A stretch of DNA of 64,000 bases from Galdieria partita. Taxonomy: Eukaryota; Rhodophyta; Bangiophyceae; Galdieriales; Galdieriaceae. The position numbers were made by a program, and so were the translations under genes. Under the pieces are notes generated by a model, which searched no databases, was not told the DNA's origin, and saw only the letters and a program-made list of their open reading frames with translations. Where the stretch lies: assembly GCA_025991245.1 (NCBI GenBank), contig BQMJ01000062.1:110144-174143 (forward strand), in the 5' to 3' direction. Positions 22,109 through 33,424 of the stretch are shown piece after piece (positions within the stretch are counted from its first letter, which is position 1; every line of letters begins with the position of its first letter).

Positions 22109-23056
22109 CTATACAGCTTCCAGAGGACAAACCAGATACTCTAGAAAACAATAACTCGAAGAAATTTCAACCACTTGCTCTGGAATTTTCGAACCAGTTC
22201 GAAAACGAATGACGAGAGAGAGAATACCAGTTCGGTTTACTCGAAGTCGACAAGTATCGGAAAACGCTAAAGCTCGCAAGCATCGACGAATAAAATGTAT
22301 AGGAAAAACAATTCCACTAAACTCATCAGTAACATGGAACTCTGCGAAAACATCTGAAGAAGAATCTATAGGAGAGGGAAATTCAACACATACGGAAATC
22401 CCAACAAAGCCTCCATATGTGTCGGTTGTCCCATCTCTGCCAACACCTTGTAAAGATATGGTGGGCTTAATACCTTCTCGTTTAACGGAAACTTTTAGAG
22501 CTTCTGTACCTGCAACGTCAATTTCTTGTAGAGCCTCACGTAGCATATCTGATGCCAAAATGGCAGAACACACAACGCTTGATGAAAAAAAAGAAAAATC
22601 AACAGGAGGATCAGCTTGAATTGTTTTCAGACGACACTGTGTGACAAAATCTGGATCGTGCAGTATCAAATAAAGCGGTTCGTTTTCCTTTTCTTGAACA
22701 ACTCGAAGAACACTGGCTCTTGAAGTAGACAAATTACTAAAGTTTTGTGAGGTCTGTGTGACTCCTAAAACACTAAGCCCATCAAGTAAATCCGTCAGGA
22801 ACACACAAAGGCCTCCAAAATTCTCCGAGACCTCCAACTTTGCAAAGCCACTTTGACGAACAAGAACGGATGCTTGGAAATTAGACTCTTCTTCGACTAC
22901 AAACTTCAAACCTCCTCGAGAGGCGTGTGACACCCATAAAACTTGCTTCTTCATCTTTCCAAAGTTCTTACATAGACAGGTCACTGCGTCAAAGAACACT
23001 CTGGGAGTTTCGCCAGTTAGCGAAAAATTCAAATATGCCTCTCTATGGCTTTCCAT
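22109..23056 (-). CDS. RAD1: RAD1, subunit of the 9-1-1 DNA-damage checkpoint clamp
   Basis: An intronless gene of 315 aa; human RAD1 is 282. PCNA-like fold elements of the Rad1/Rec1/Rad17 family are visible: FVVEEESNFQASVLVRQSGF, the linker and LREALQEIDVAGTEALKVSV, and the closing FRTG...CFLEYLVCP. It forms the ring-shaped RAD9-RAD1-HUS1 clamp loaded at damaged DNA in the nucleus. The frame opens further upstream with TTG at 23086, but the first ATG is at 23056. Confidence 0.8.
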   Translation of the reverse strand: MESHREAYLNFSLTGETPRVFFDAVTCLCKNFGKMKKQVLWVSHASRGGLKFVVEEESNFQASVLVRQSGFAKLEVSENFGGLCVFLTDLLDGLSVLGVTQTSQNFSNLSTSRASVLRVVQEKENEPLYLILHDPDFVTQCRLKTIQADPPVDFSFFSSSVVCSAILASDMLREALQEIDVAGTEALKVSVKREGIKPTISLQGVGRDGTTDTYGGFVGISVCVEFPSPIDSSSDVFAEFHVTDEFSGIVFPIHFIRRCLRALAFSDTCRLRVNRTGILSLVIRFRTGSKIPEQVVEISSSYCFLEYLVCPLEAV

Positions 23057-23498
23057 CCATAATCCTTTCTGGCTACGAATTAACAAAATTATGCATAATT
23101 TTCTTCCAATGATGTGTTACGAGCGATTTCCTGTATAACAAGAAGTGTGAGTTATTGAAAGAAACTAAACTAAATTTTTCAAGTCTCCAAAGTGTCGAAG
23201 TTCTTTTCTTGGAGAAAAATTCTTTCTTCGAAGGAAGAAATTATTGCCCATGAAAAACAACCAATCTACCATAGAAGAGGTGAATTTATAGTTTCAACTC
23301 CAACTCGTCTCTAATGAGAACTTGTAAATGTTTCTTTGACAACTCATAATTGATATTATGCTTTTAATACCTAAATTCTTCAATACAACCCCAACTTGAC
23401 CACTTGAGAATTCCTAAGAATGAAAGGTAGCATTGTTGGAGATTACGAGCATTGAAAGAAAAACTTTCAAAGTGTATCTTTCCTTCTCATAGAATTGT
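23057..23498. other. Divergent intergenic region
   Basis: These 442 bp lie between the RAD1 and methionyl-tRNA synthetase start codons and hold both promoters. No specific element is recognised. Confidence 0.45.
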
Positions 23499-25506
23499 AT
23501 GACAAAGAGGAAGAAAAATTCCAAGACTCACTTGAATATGCAAATGATCGAAAGTAAGAATGGAGATTATTTTTTTGGGATATCAATGAGTTGTGTTCGG
23601 ATACGCCTGTGTTTCGCACGTCAAGCACTTTCTTGCCTTCAGAGGAAACAATTTTTTTTCAAATCCTGTCACTACAGTAGATCTCTGGGACGATTAAATT
23701 CCTTATTTCACAGGAGCTACAAGTCTGTAACTACAAGTATTTCATACAGAGCCAGCTTGGATCGTCACCAATCAATTAACAGAGATCAGAAGACAAACTC
23801 GTTATCAGACTTGTCGAAAATATGGAAAATAAGCTGTGACGAAGTGGAAAAAGCGGAACTGAGAAACTATGAAGGGAAACGCGTTGTATTAACAACGCCC
23901 TTATACTACGCTAATGCCTCACCACATATGGGAAGCGCGTACCCGACCATAGCTGTGGATGTCCTTGCAAGATTCTATAAATTACTTGGAGCAAAGCCAA
24001 TTTTCATCACGGGAACTGACGAACATGGAGAGAAGGTTGCCACCGCTGCTGCGAAACACAACAAGAGTCCTAGTAAACATTGTGATTTTATTGTCGAGCA
24101 GTTCTTAAGTCTATGGAGTAAGCTAGGCATTCAATTTGACAGATTTATACGAACAACCGAAAGAGGTCATGAGATATTGGTTTCGCAATTTATCCAAAGG
24201 TAAATTCGTTATTTTTGTTCGTTTTTTAACTAGTTGATAATGTTGTAGAGTTTATGATAACGGGGATATTTACAAGGATACTTATGATGGACTGTACTGC
24301 GTCGATTGTGAAGAATATAAAGATAGCGAAGGTGTGACAGAGGATGGGCGTTGTAAGATTCACCTGAAAGAATGTGTACATCGCTCGGAAGAGAACTACT
24401 TTTTTGCACTTTCCAAATACCAAGAAAAGCTAGAGAAGTTACTAGAAGAGAATCCATATTTTGTGCAACCACCTGAAAGACTGAATGAAGTCAAGGGTTG
24501 GATAAGACAAGGTTTACGAGACTTTTCTGTTTCACGTGCAAACGGCGTTTGGGGAATTCCAGTTCCGTTTGATCCAACACATTCTGTGTATGTTTGGTTT
24601 GATGCATTGAGCGGATACCTTTCAGCATTGTTTCCTTACGAGGAAGAAAACATCTCCTTAGATAAATTGTCAGGTTTAGGTTGGCCAGCTGAAGCACACA
24701 TTATTGGTAAAGATATATTGCGGTTCCATGCGCTATACTGGCCAGCAATGTTGATGAGTGGAGGACTACAACTTCCCAAGAGAGTATTTGGACATGGTTT
24801 TTTGACAAAAGATGGCATGAAGATGGGAAAGTCCGTAGGAAATACAATTGACCCTGTCGAACTTGTTGATTCCTATGGGAAAGATGCCGTTCGATATTAT
24901 TTTATTAGGGGAATAGTTTTTGGAGATGACGGGGATTTTTCTAGAGATAGGTTTATTCAAGTTGTCAACTCAGAATTGGCCAACAACATAGGCAATTTGC
25001 TTCATCGGAGTTTGAATTTATTAGGAAAGTATTGCGAGTTTAAAATTCCAATATCTTCATCTGCTGCAGTTTCAGCAACACATCCTTTAAGGCTAACTGC
25101 AGAGTCCATGGCTGAAAAAGCGAAAATTTGCTATCATCGAATGGATTTCGCCACAGCTTGTGAAACCATGATACATTTAGCAGCCGAAGCAAATCAATAT
25201 ATTGCATATGAACAGCCATGGGCTTGCTTTAAACAGGGAGAATCCAACAAAGCTGTCCAGTGCCTAGTCGCTTGTTTAGAGACTGTTCGCATTGTGGCTA
25301 CGGGTTTATATCCTGTCATACCCGAGTTTTCTGAACAGATTTATGCGTCTCTAGGTTATCCTGCTGAATATTTCAAAATTTTATCCTGGGATAGAGATAT
25401 GAAATGGGGAGGTTTGAAAGCCGGTGTTTCCTTTAATCCACCAAAGGTTATTTTCCCTAAGATTGCATCTTATGAAGAGAGCTTGAGCAACTCATTGAGT
25501 CACTAA
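23499..25506 (+). CDS. Methionyl-tRNA synthetase, organellar type
   Basis: Two exons, 23499-24199 and 24249-25506, give 652 aa. The long basic N-terminus (to residue about 105) looks like an organellar targeting sequence; an internal ATG at 23586 would start a more typical presequence (MSCVRIRLCFARQAL). The catalytic domain has LTTPLYYANASPHMGSAY (HIGH-type motif HMGS), FITGTDEHGEK and WFDALSGYLSAL. The second signature is GMKMGKSVGNTIDP, the KMGKS form seen in plant organellar MetRS. CVDCEEY and a later Cys are a zinc-finger remnant. It charges initiator and elongator tRNA-Met in plastid and/or mitochondrion. Confidence 0.92.
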
Positions 25507-26488
25507 CCAATGATGAAGGTATTGATCAGAACTCAAGGATTTAGAAGTGCTTATGATATCACCAAGGACACTGCCCTGCTGCTGTATATACTCTCTTGAC
25601 CTGTTTTTTCCATTGGAAGCTACATTTTTCGTTTGATATCATTGACTGAGGATAAATAAAGATGAATATTCAAGCTCATTGAGAGTAGTTATGAGGATTT
25701 CACCAAACAAAAGCTTAATGCTAACTATCTTCACGTAGGTTTGTTCAAACTGTGATAGATGGGATACGCAGTCATTTCAACCAAACGAGTTCGCCTTTTA
25801 ATGAAAATTGGCTCTTGAGAGGGATTCTCGAGTTCTACACGTGAATTTCATTACAGAATGTGTTCATTATAGGGGTTTTTCCTTGTCAATCATTAGAATT
25901 CTTTGCTCTCTGTACCCGTTGCCTGCTTTGTCAAAGCAACATCCCAAGTCTTTTAGAAAAAATTTCAAAAATACGAATTGCGAGAGGGCTATGAAGGATT
26001 ATCCATTGTGTCTGCCAGTGCTCAGTGGTTGTCTAATTTCTCAGCATTCCGCCTCTTATTCATACCTTAGGAAGAATTGTTAAATTAGTGATAAATATAT
26101 AGCTCTTGTTCAATGACTAATAGATCGAAATGTTACATTCAAAGATCCTTCTATTCATACGTAGAAATAAAAATTCCATCAAGCATTACATTGTCTTTAC
26201 GTTGAAGAGATACATTTAGTTTCTTCCATGATTCAAGCTTGAAACTGTAGAGGCGATGAGTGGGTTGAATCAATGGAGCAAGAACCAAACTCTAAAGGAG
26301 GATTTGCCTCTTTTTTCTTTTATCAAATATGACTCAAATAGTTCATTACTCTTCCGCAAAGTAATGCTCTATACAAGACAAGACAACAGCATAAGCTGAC
26401 AGTTGACTATAAAACACAAACTTTACATTGGAATGCTGTACGCCCCATACAAAGTGATGCACGTTGCCAAAGAAGAAGAAGAAGTAAT
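25507..26488. other. Intergenic, nothing recognised
   Basis: About 980 bp between the MetRS stop and the PC4 stop (both 3' ends). A 91-codon plus-strand frame at 25808-26083 begins with TTG and looks non-coding. No RNA gene is seen. Confidence 0.45.
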
Positions 26489-26981
26489 TCACGGAACCCC
26501 TCTTTGGATTGCCTCGTCAATGTCCGCTAGATGAGACTTTAACCTCTCATATTGCTCAATGGAAAGTGAAATTCCTATTCGATCCACTTGTATGTGCTTG
26601 ATACTACTATAAAATAAGTACAATAAATACCCTTTCGTCCAGGTGCCAAGGTTTCACCGTTATTGTAAAATTCACGAATATCTACCAAAACCTTCCCAGA
26701 AAACTTTCGAACCGTTACTCTTCTTGTTTTGGAGAGCTACATATCTCAGTAGGGCAATTTCAAACAACTACAGACTTACCTCAAAATAGGGATAGCCATC
26801 AGAGTCTCTCGTCCCACTTCCCTTCTTATATACCTTGGTAGGGGGTTCCTCATATTTTTCGTTACTTGAATCCTAGTTGACTTGAATATCTCACAGTATA
26901 CTTCTTAGTCATAATATCACTCACGGAAGAGCTTGAACTTTCTGGAGAACTGTCCTTACTTGCTTGGCGTCTCTCTTCCAT
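26489..26981 (-). CDS. SUB1: Transcriptional coactivator PC4/SUB1, ssDNA-binding
   Basis: Four small exons, 26981-26925, 26872-26780, 26736-26631 and 26574-26489, all in phase, give 113 aa. The N-terminus is a Ser/acidic tail (KDSSPESSSSS). The C-terminal PC4 domain reads LSKTRRVTVRKFSGKVLVD, IREFYNNGETLAPGRKG and ISLSIEQYERLKSHL, with ADIDEAI near the end. These match the beta-sheet and helix of PC4/p15. It binds single-stranded DNA and assists RNA polymerase II initiation in the nucleus. Each exon is too short to stand out as an ORF, so the gene is easily missed. Confidence 0.88.
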
Positions 26982-27445
26982 TTGAAAATCAATGCGGGCG
27001 CTAGTTTGAATTTTCTGATCATTGACCGTCGAAGAGGACTTACTATTTCTTAGAATACAGCTTCAATTTCTCGAGTACAGATACTATAAAGACAATATTT
27101 TCCAAGAAAAAGATGTTTGGTTTCTTCTAATGGCCATATGGAAAGCATTGTGCTCAAGTTACCCATTCGTTGAATTTTAGACAGGGTCTTGTGACGTGGT
27201 AATTTTTCTCAACTTTTACGTTTTGCTGATTTCATTCTAGTCTGTTTAACAACGTCATCCCGTTGCAAAATGACAAACTCTGTTTTACAAAAGCTGCCAG
27301 TTTCCCTCATTCCTAGTGTCTTCTATATCGAAGGGGGAAAAGTCGGTTCAAACATTTCGTGACAAACTAAAATTTTCGTATCTCCTGTGAATATTACGTT
27401 GGCGTGGAGAAGGAAATTGGAAGAGAAAATCCGATACTAACGCAG

Positions 27446-27856
27446 AAAATGAACACAACCAGTATGTCTCGTTGACAGTTCACAGTGAACAAGACGAGTG
27501 TGCTGTTAAAACTTGTCAACTAGAAGAAGCAAGAAAATTTTTTGCCTCTTTTGCAAGTAATTCCATCGAGTTTCTTACTATTCCATCGAAGTTACAAGCC
27601 ATAACAGCAATTATTCTACCTTCTACACACTCTGTAAATTACAAAAGACAGTTATATATAGCAAGATATTGGTTCATTATCGAGAAACTTTTCTTAATTG
27701 GTTCCTATTCAACCGTAATTGCGTTGGAAGTTTTTTACACTTCGAAGCCATGGAATTTTACTTCACAGAGGTGAATGTATGTTAAACTTTGCAACACCTT
27801 TTACCAAAAGATTGTATTTCCTAACTCTTGCCTTGTCTATTCTGAGAATTCGCTAG
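27446..27856 (+). CDS. Unknown small gene, 5' exon not defined
   Basis: A coding-like exon begins after a TACTAAC...CAG acceptor at 27445. It runs to a donor at 27771 and joins a last exon 27811-27856. The product reads ...SEQDECAVKTCQLEEARKFF and later YIARYWFIIEKLFLIG, with no recognised domain. An upstream ATG at 27268 (MTNSVLQKLPVSLIP) may be the start, but no donor in matching phase was found with confidence. It is the last ordinary-looking spliced gene before the subtelomere. Confidence 0.4.
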
Positions 27857-29639
27857 AACTCGTCTATTTTCTGGATATTTGTTCTGCTTTCGAATCCTGA
27901 AACCAAAGGAAATCGAAGCAATTTCTTCACAAAAAATGACTGAATTTGCAAAGAAGAATTTATGAAGTAGCAATCAATTTAAAGAAGATCTTGTCTAATT
28001 CCGTTGGGACGCCGTATAAGATGAGATTCTCTTGAGAGTATCTCATCTAATTTAGAAGAAGAAACGAAAGAAAACCATCTAGACGTTTCTTAAAGACTGT
28101 GTGAGTTTTAAATTGCTGTCATTGAGTGATGAAAGGGCCTATTGAATTGTGGAACATTTTTAACATAATTATCGGAACAACTCTCTACTCGCTGAATCAC
28201 CATTCTATTCTAGCTTGTTTATATATTATTGTTTGCTAAAACTGATATGATTCCTCTTCAATCTTCCTCCATGTCCCCATATCAACTCCCACAGTACAGG
28301 AACTCTTATTGTACGACTAGTGGGCTGCCATTTCTTGTTTCTCTTCTGTGTCATTAAGTAGACAAGCACACGCCTGCATCCCTATACAAAATGCTAAGAA
28401 TCCGCAAGTCTTCAGAATACTGTTCTTTCACTCTCAATGGCTCAGTAACATTTGAAAAATTCTACAGTTTCTCTTTTTGCAAACCGAAATACATTATATT
28501 TTCTAAATAGATTCCAAGCTTTCATGCATTCCTGGAATATATATCAGAATGCTCTTCCAGAAATGAATAAAATGCATAGCTGAAGAAGACCTTTATGAAA
28601 ACTACAAGCGCAAGTATCAGAGTTTACCTAGTAGAAGATGGGGATGGCTATGACATTTCAACGATGGTTGTAGGAGAGAAGAATCAAACAACCAGGACAG
28701 TTCAATAACAAAAATGGCAACCAGAAGATTCTAATCTGTGACACATTGACTATTCCTTTTCATGTTGCACTCATGAAGTCATAAGGAAGCCTCAACATAT
28801 TGTTGAGATCACCAGAAATAATCCTATTGATTGCTGTCTCAAAATTCCTCTCATTGAGTTGCTTTAAAATGATCAGGGAATACTGTCATTTGCTCTCTTG
28901 GTACCATTTCCAAATGTGTTCTGATATCGTTTTTCTTATTCCAAAGGGAATCAATTGTCTTTTACAATCATATGGGATTCTTTACAGGCAATTTCAACTT
29001 ATTCTCAAGATGGTCTTAGAATGTGTTTGCAGAAGACATTCTATTCATGAACAATAACAAAGTTTTTCTGCTCGTTTTGGACATAATTTGTAAAGAATAC
29101 ATTCATGCTTGAATATTTAGATTGCTTTTACAAATAGTTTATTTGATCCTTTGCATTTGTAGATTGAAGTGGAATGTATATACAAAAGAAACTTGAGGAC
29201 ACAAACTCAATAGCCTTCATAATAATTATTACGAGTTGAGAACTGTTCTATTTATCAAAGTAATCTTGTGTAATGGTCTGTCAGTTCAATTTCCTATGCC
29301 TTCGTGATACTGAGCTGTTATAGGAAGCCAAAGCACTCCCATCCCGACAAGGAACCTTGAATCATACTGGTTGTATTTAATAAACACGTTTGTATAGACT
29401 TCCATGTTCTGATTTAGCAATATATAGAATAGGAGACTCTCTCATTTATCCTGACAACATTTCTATACCACAAACTCATTGTTCAATATAGCTAGATCAA
29501 GACATCAACAGATCTAGCTGTTCAAACACAACTCTGTAAAAATAACCAGAACGTTTCGATAATTGACACGTCTACCAAGTCATTATTGCAGTGAGACATG
29601 TAATGCTAGCTAGTAAGGGAAAATTTCAAGTGAACATTT
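27857..29639. other. Gene-free start of subtelomere
   Basis: About 1.8 kb of AT-rich sequence with no convincing gene. An 85-codon frame at 28800-29057 lacks domain features and an ATG start. A small inverted repeat lies around 28020-28050 (gagattctc...gagtatctc). Confidence 0.4.
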
Positions 29640-30500
29640 GTAAAGTCATTGAGATAGGACAATAAGTCGAGAACCGAAGAATTGCGAAAATTGGGAAACA
29701 AGAGGAAAGCGACAAGACCCACAGCAAACAAATATAGAGAATATGAGTAAATACAACTTCAAACTTGAAACTGTACTGAAGAGGTGAATGCATTGGATGA
29801 AACAAACCACATCAAGTGTCTCCCACTTGGAATACGAAATTCCAACGTTGTTGTAAGAAGCATAGCAGCGAACATAGTCACTCCAAGAGCGAAGTTTTAC
29901 AAGAAGTACTTGAGTATTTTTGCTCTGTTCTCGTTCCCATTTCATTGTCTGAAGGATCACTGAGTCTCAAGTGAGTTTTACAAGTCTTACCCAAACTCAC
30001 TAAAACCAGAAGTGACACCATAAGGAACACCGTCAGTGTATTCACGTGTTTATTTGGTGAACTATTCGTGTATTTCTGGTTGGCTAACAAACTTAAACTT
30101 TAGAGTGGATTGACTAACATTGGTAGTATCTTGCATAAGGAACTTGACAGTTTCTTCAGAAAAGGACTTGTATATTGTCTAGTTATGACTGTATATGGTC
30201 TTCTTTCCATACTAGAAAGACAAAGAAACAGACTTGATAAAGAGACACTGCAAATGTTATATATATTGCCTTAGCAAAGTATCACATTTCAAACGAACCG
30301 ATAACTATTCTTTATGAAAGAACTAACACAGCCATTTCTTTGGGCTATGAATACATGAAAGAACTTGAGCAACTCTGGATCATTTGGATCAAGTGCTGCT
30401 TTTCTCATCCACTTGAAGGGATAGTCTGAAAAAAGTTTCACTCGTTACTTTAAGAAAGTTCAACGCAAACTGTAAAGTCTCGTTCATAAGCGAGCAAAAC
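29640..30500 (-). pseudogene. Strongly decayed N-terminal/middle fragment of the NTPase-nuclease family
   Basis: Nucleotide stretches line up in order with about 48080-49200 of the intact 884-aa gene. 'ggaatacgaaattc' followed by 'aagaagcatag' at 29830-29865 matches 48409-48445. 'taaggaacaccg' at 30020 matches 48615. 'cttctgaaaa' type sequence near 30150 matches 48745, and 'taaagtctcgtt' at 30470 matches 49195. Frames are broken throughout. Only fragments of the ATPase half remain. Confidence 0.55.
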
Positions 30501-31079
30501 TTTATCAAGTCTCTGTCTGACCCAAATGACTATGCATTCTTATCCAACTTTAGAGATAGGAATATGTTATAGTTGAAAGTATCAAATAATCTTATGTAAA
30601 TGGTTTATTTTGTCAATTGGCCAATCTTTGAAATCGTCTTTCTCTGAAGATCATCCGATAATGGGACTCAAGACCAAAGTTCATTCTCAATGGAGTCTTG
30701 TAGAGTTGACCGACTCATGAAAAGAGAAACTCAATCGTTTCTGGTAATCATTTTGATACCCTTGTTCAAATACAACTTGTTACTCTTCTTTGCCATTTCA
30801 AACATTCCCATGAAAGAAATCTAATAACAGTATAACCTCGTCAACAATTTATCTAAAATGACGACATCGACTATCCCTTAGTTACAATTCCTTACAAGGC
30901 AAGTGAAACGCTGTTTCAAAACCAACAAGGAGTACATTTCACAGCAGACAAGAACTACTAACACGCTATAAGCTTAGACTCCAAGAAAAAAATTCAAAAG
31001 ACATCTCAATCTTAATGCATTCTCTAACGTAAACACCAGTGAACTTTTGTTCTTATTTCATGGGGTAACATTCAGTAAT
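30501..31079. other. Gene-free spacer
   Basis: Nothing is recognised between the two decayed fragments. It may be further eroded coding sequence. Confidence 0.35.
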
Positions 31080-31900
31080 CTCTGTGAAGTTAGGACGAAC
31101 ATTATTTCTAGATTACTCAACATTGGCTTTATAAAAAGTTATGAACAACAAACTATATAGTTCGAATCATGAAAAAGTAGAGTATCAAAGTTATTGACTG
31201 TTGTTCACAATTTCATCCAATTTTGATGCTGTTAGTATATAGGAGAGATAGTCTTCTTGTACTCGAATAATTCTCAGTAATTTTTCATCGACCTTACTTG
31301 GTTATTTCCAACAACAATATGCAACAATGTCGTACTTTGTCATTGGTGTTTGCACGTTTCCAGTGTTAAAAGAAATTTGATACAAGGAAATGGGATCAGA
31401 AATAGTGCAATCTCCTGTGACAACTTCCACTTGCATAAGAGTTACACTCAGAATTGGATTCCTTCTCTCTACTGTCAATTAGCCGTTCCTCGACAGTATT
31501 CGAAGAGATAACCTTGATTGGTTAGCGCTAAAGGCTTCCTCTTCACCCTCAACTGTTTTGAAAATAGTTCATCACCATTTTGGAAAATGATAATTGGAAT
31601 ATCCTCGACTATCTTCATAAGTCTCGTCCTAATCAGCTCTCGAGATTGCTTTTAGAGACAATAGTCAGTTGAAGATTCGATTGAACCTTTACACTTGAAC
31701 CAGAAATATTGTTGTTCGTCAAATAACTTTTGTCTTCAATAAAATAGTTGTCAAAAAACAACAAGGTATCGACTGCCTTGTAATGCAGCAAACTGAAAGG
31801 TTGCATAGATGCAAAAGAACGAACATTCACGTGAAAAATTTGACAGCTTCTTTATCAATCCATTCTCTTGATAATTGACTTTGAAGTTCATTCTGAAATA
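31080..31900 (-). pseudogene. Decayed C-terminal fragment of the NTPase-nuclease family with 3' flank
   Basis: Segment 31090-31340 is a diverged copy of 35890-36150. Both share runs such as gattactcaacattggctt, gtagagtatcaaag and tttttcatcgacc. From 31340 it parallels the C-terminal coding end of the pseudogene at 36243 onward ('cattggtgtttgc...ttcca'). Traces continue to about 31750, where 'tattgttgttcgtc' echoes the Asn-rich block. Many indels and stops; it is older than the 36-38 kb copy. Confidence 0.6.
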
Positions 31901-32775
31901 CAGAAATGCCAAAAAGACACTGCAAAATAAATTATAGAAAAGTAGAAATGTTTGTTACTGTTATTAGAAAGTTTTGAAAAATGTCGACCTCACGTATTGC
32001 TGGCGAATTTGTGACTTTAGTGTCTTTTTAGTATACAAAACAGTCATTTTCACAACCAAGCATGCATGCAAGATTCGACAAAATACAATCTATTTTACAA
32101 TGGTATGCCTTGAAGATGTTGAAAGGGTATTGACTTTTAAGATCATCGCTATCATTCTCGAAAGACTCAACCAACAAGAGCAAAGATGCTAGTTTAGAGG
32201 TACTTGAAGCAACTTTCTGACTGAAGCAAGGTGGCTGTGTGAAACGAATAAATAGCAAAACAATATTCTCTCAATATAAGCCATCTTAATCTTACATGAA
32301 GTTGGAGTATGTTTATCACTTTAAGAGTCTCCAAAAGAATCAATGAGGAATGTTGCTATGTTGACTGCTTCATTATACTAGACAAAATTTATTCACGACG
32401 TTCAGCTATGGACAAAAATTGGTCTGTTTATCAAAATTGAAAGACAAGTCCCAGTTCATTCATGTATTAAAAATTCGGACTCTAAGAGTAAAACAGAAAT
32501 AGAAAACTCAAGTTGTTTCCTACAAGAAATATATATGATATCATTTAGCTTGAGAATATAAAGTGTGAAGACCGCAAGTCTTTTCAACTACGTTATCTTG
32601 GCAATGCAAAGGGAAGCAACATCAAAATCAACTTGATTGGTTTTTTCTAAACTGTTTGACAAGTTTTATAGGAATGTATGGAGTGTTGGAGTGAAAGAGA
32701 TATACTTTCTCTTGTTTTTCATAATATCATATTGTATCCATCGATATAAATACTCTTAAAGTTTCTTACCGAGTA
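31901..32775. other. AT-rich spacer before the 5S gene
   Basis: No gene or repeat is recognised. The ~70 bp immediately upstream of the 5S gene contain ATATCA/TATAAA-like sequence (around 32725-32760) that could be a TATA-like pol III upstream element. Confidence 0.35.
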
Positions 32776-32893
32776 CGTACGGCCATACTAGTGGCACATG
32801 CGCCTGAACCCATTTCGAATTCAGAAGCTAAGCGCCCTCAGGCTTGGTTAGTACTGAGGTGAGGGATCACTCGGGAACCCCAAGTGCCGTACG
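32776..32893 (+). rRNA. 5S rRNA: 5S ribosomal RNA
   Basis: About 118 nt with the eukaryotic 5S pattern. It begins gtacggccatac and has the loop region ctgaacccatttcgaattc. The internal promoter blocks are gaagctaagc (A box) and ggttagtactgaggtgaggg (intermediate element/C box), and it ends accccaagtgccgtac. The 5' cgtacggc pairs with the 3' gccgtacg to form helix I. A T4 pol III terminator follows at 32894-32897. It is intact and apparently single in this window. Confidence 0.93.
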
Positions 32894-32897
32894 TTTT

Positions 32898-33424
32898 ATT
32901 CTCTTACTTTTTGGTTATAAAAGTCAATGAGGAAGCTACTTTATCTTTGTAGGAATATTTGCTATTCTAGAATAGAAAGATAACTTTTATCTGGTAAAGG
33001 AGGATGGATCACAAATTACGAGTGCAACAAGTTGAACTCCGTAATTGTCTTTGGATGAGACGACTCTTAAGGATTCATTAAAAGTTATTCACGAATTGTA
33101 ACCTTAACATTGTAGTATCCATTTTTTCTTGTCACAGGTTTTGTATCAACATATACTACATCCGATAGGATTCATCCAATATGAAGGGTTCAAGTGACTC
33201 TCGAGATAGAATTCAGGGTGTGCAGCTTATGAAGACAATACCAGAATAGAAACAAAGCAGTTCACTGGCTCCTGGAAAACTTTGGAATCTGCAAAGACTT
33301 TTCAAAGGGTAGACCAGAAGATTCCAATGGTGAATTCTTAAACGTCTTCCAAGTGCCTCGCTGACAAACTTTCAAGTTTTCAGGAAATTCTGTGAAAAAA
33401 GCATATTCGGTGTGAGAGAAAAGT
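32898..33424. other. Spacer after 5S rRNA
   Basis: About 530 bp with only short frames. Part (33160-33420) may be the eroded 5' end of the degenerate gene that follows. Confidence 0.35.

Noticed and set aside
25808-26083. 91-codon plus-strand frame
   Set aside because: Starts with TTG, has no domain, no conserved-looking blocks and no splice context.
28800-29057. 85-codon frame with a faint reverse-transcriptase-like ending (VCRRHSIH)
   Set aside because: No catalytic YxDD motif, no flanking RT blocks; resemblance is too weak.
31150-31165. GTTCGAATC resembling a tRNA B box
   Set aside because: No A box or cloverleaf around it; the diverged duplicate at about 35960 shows it belongs to a copied flank.
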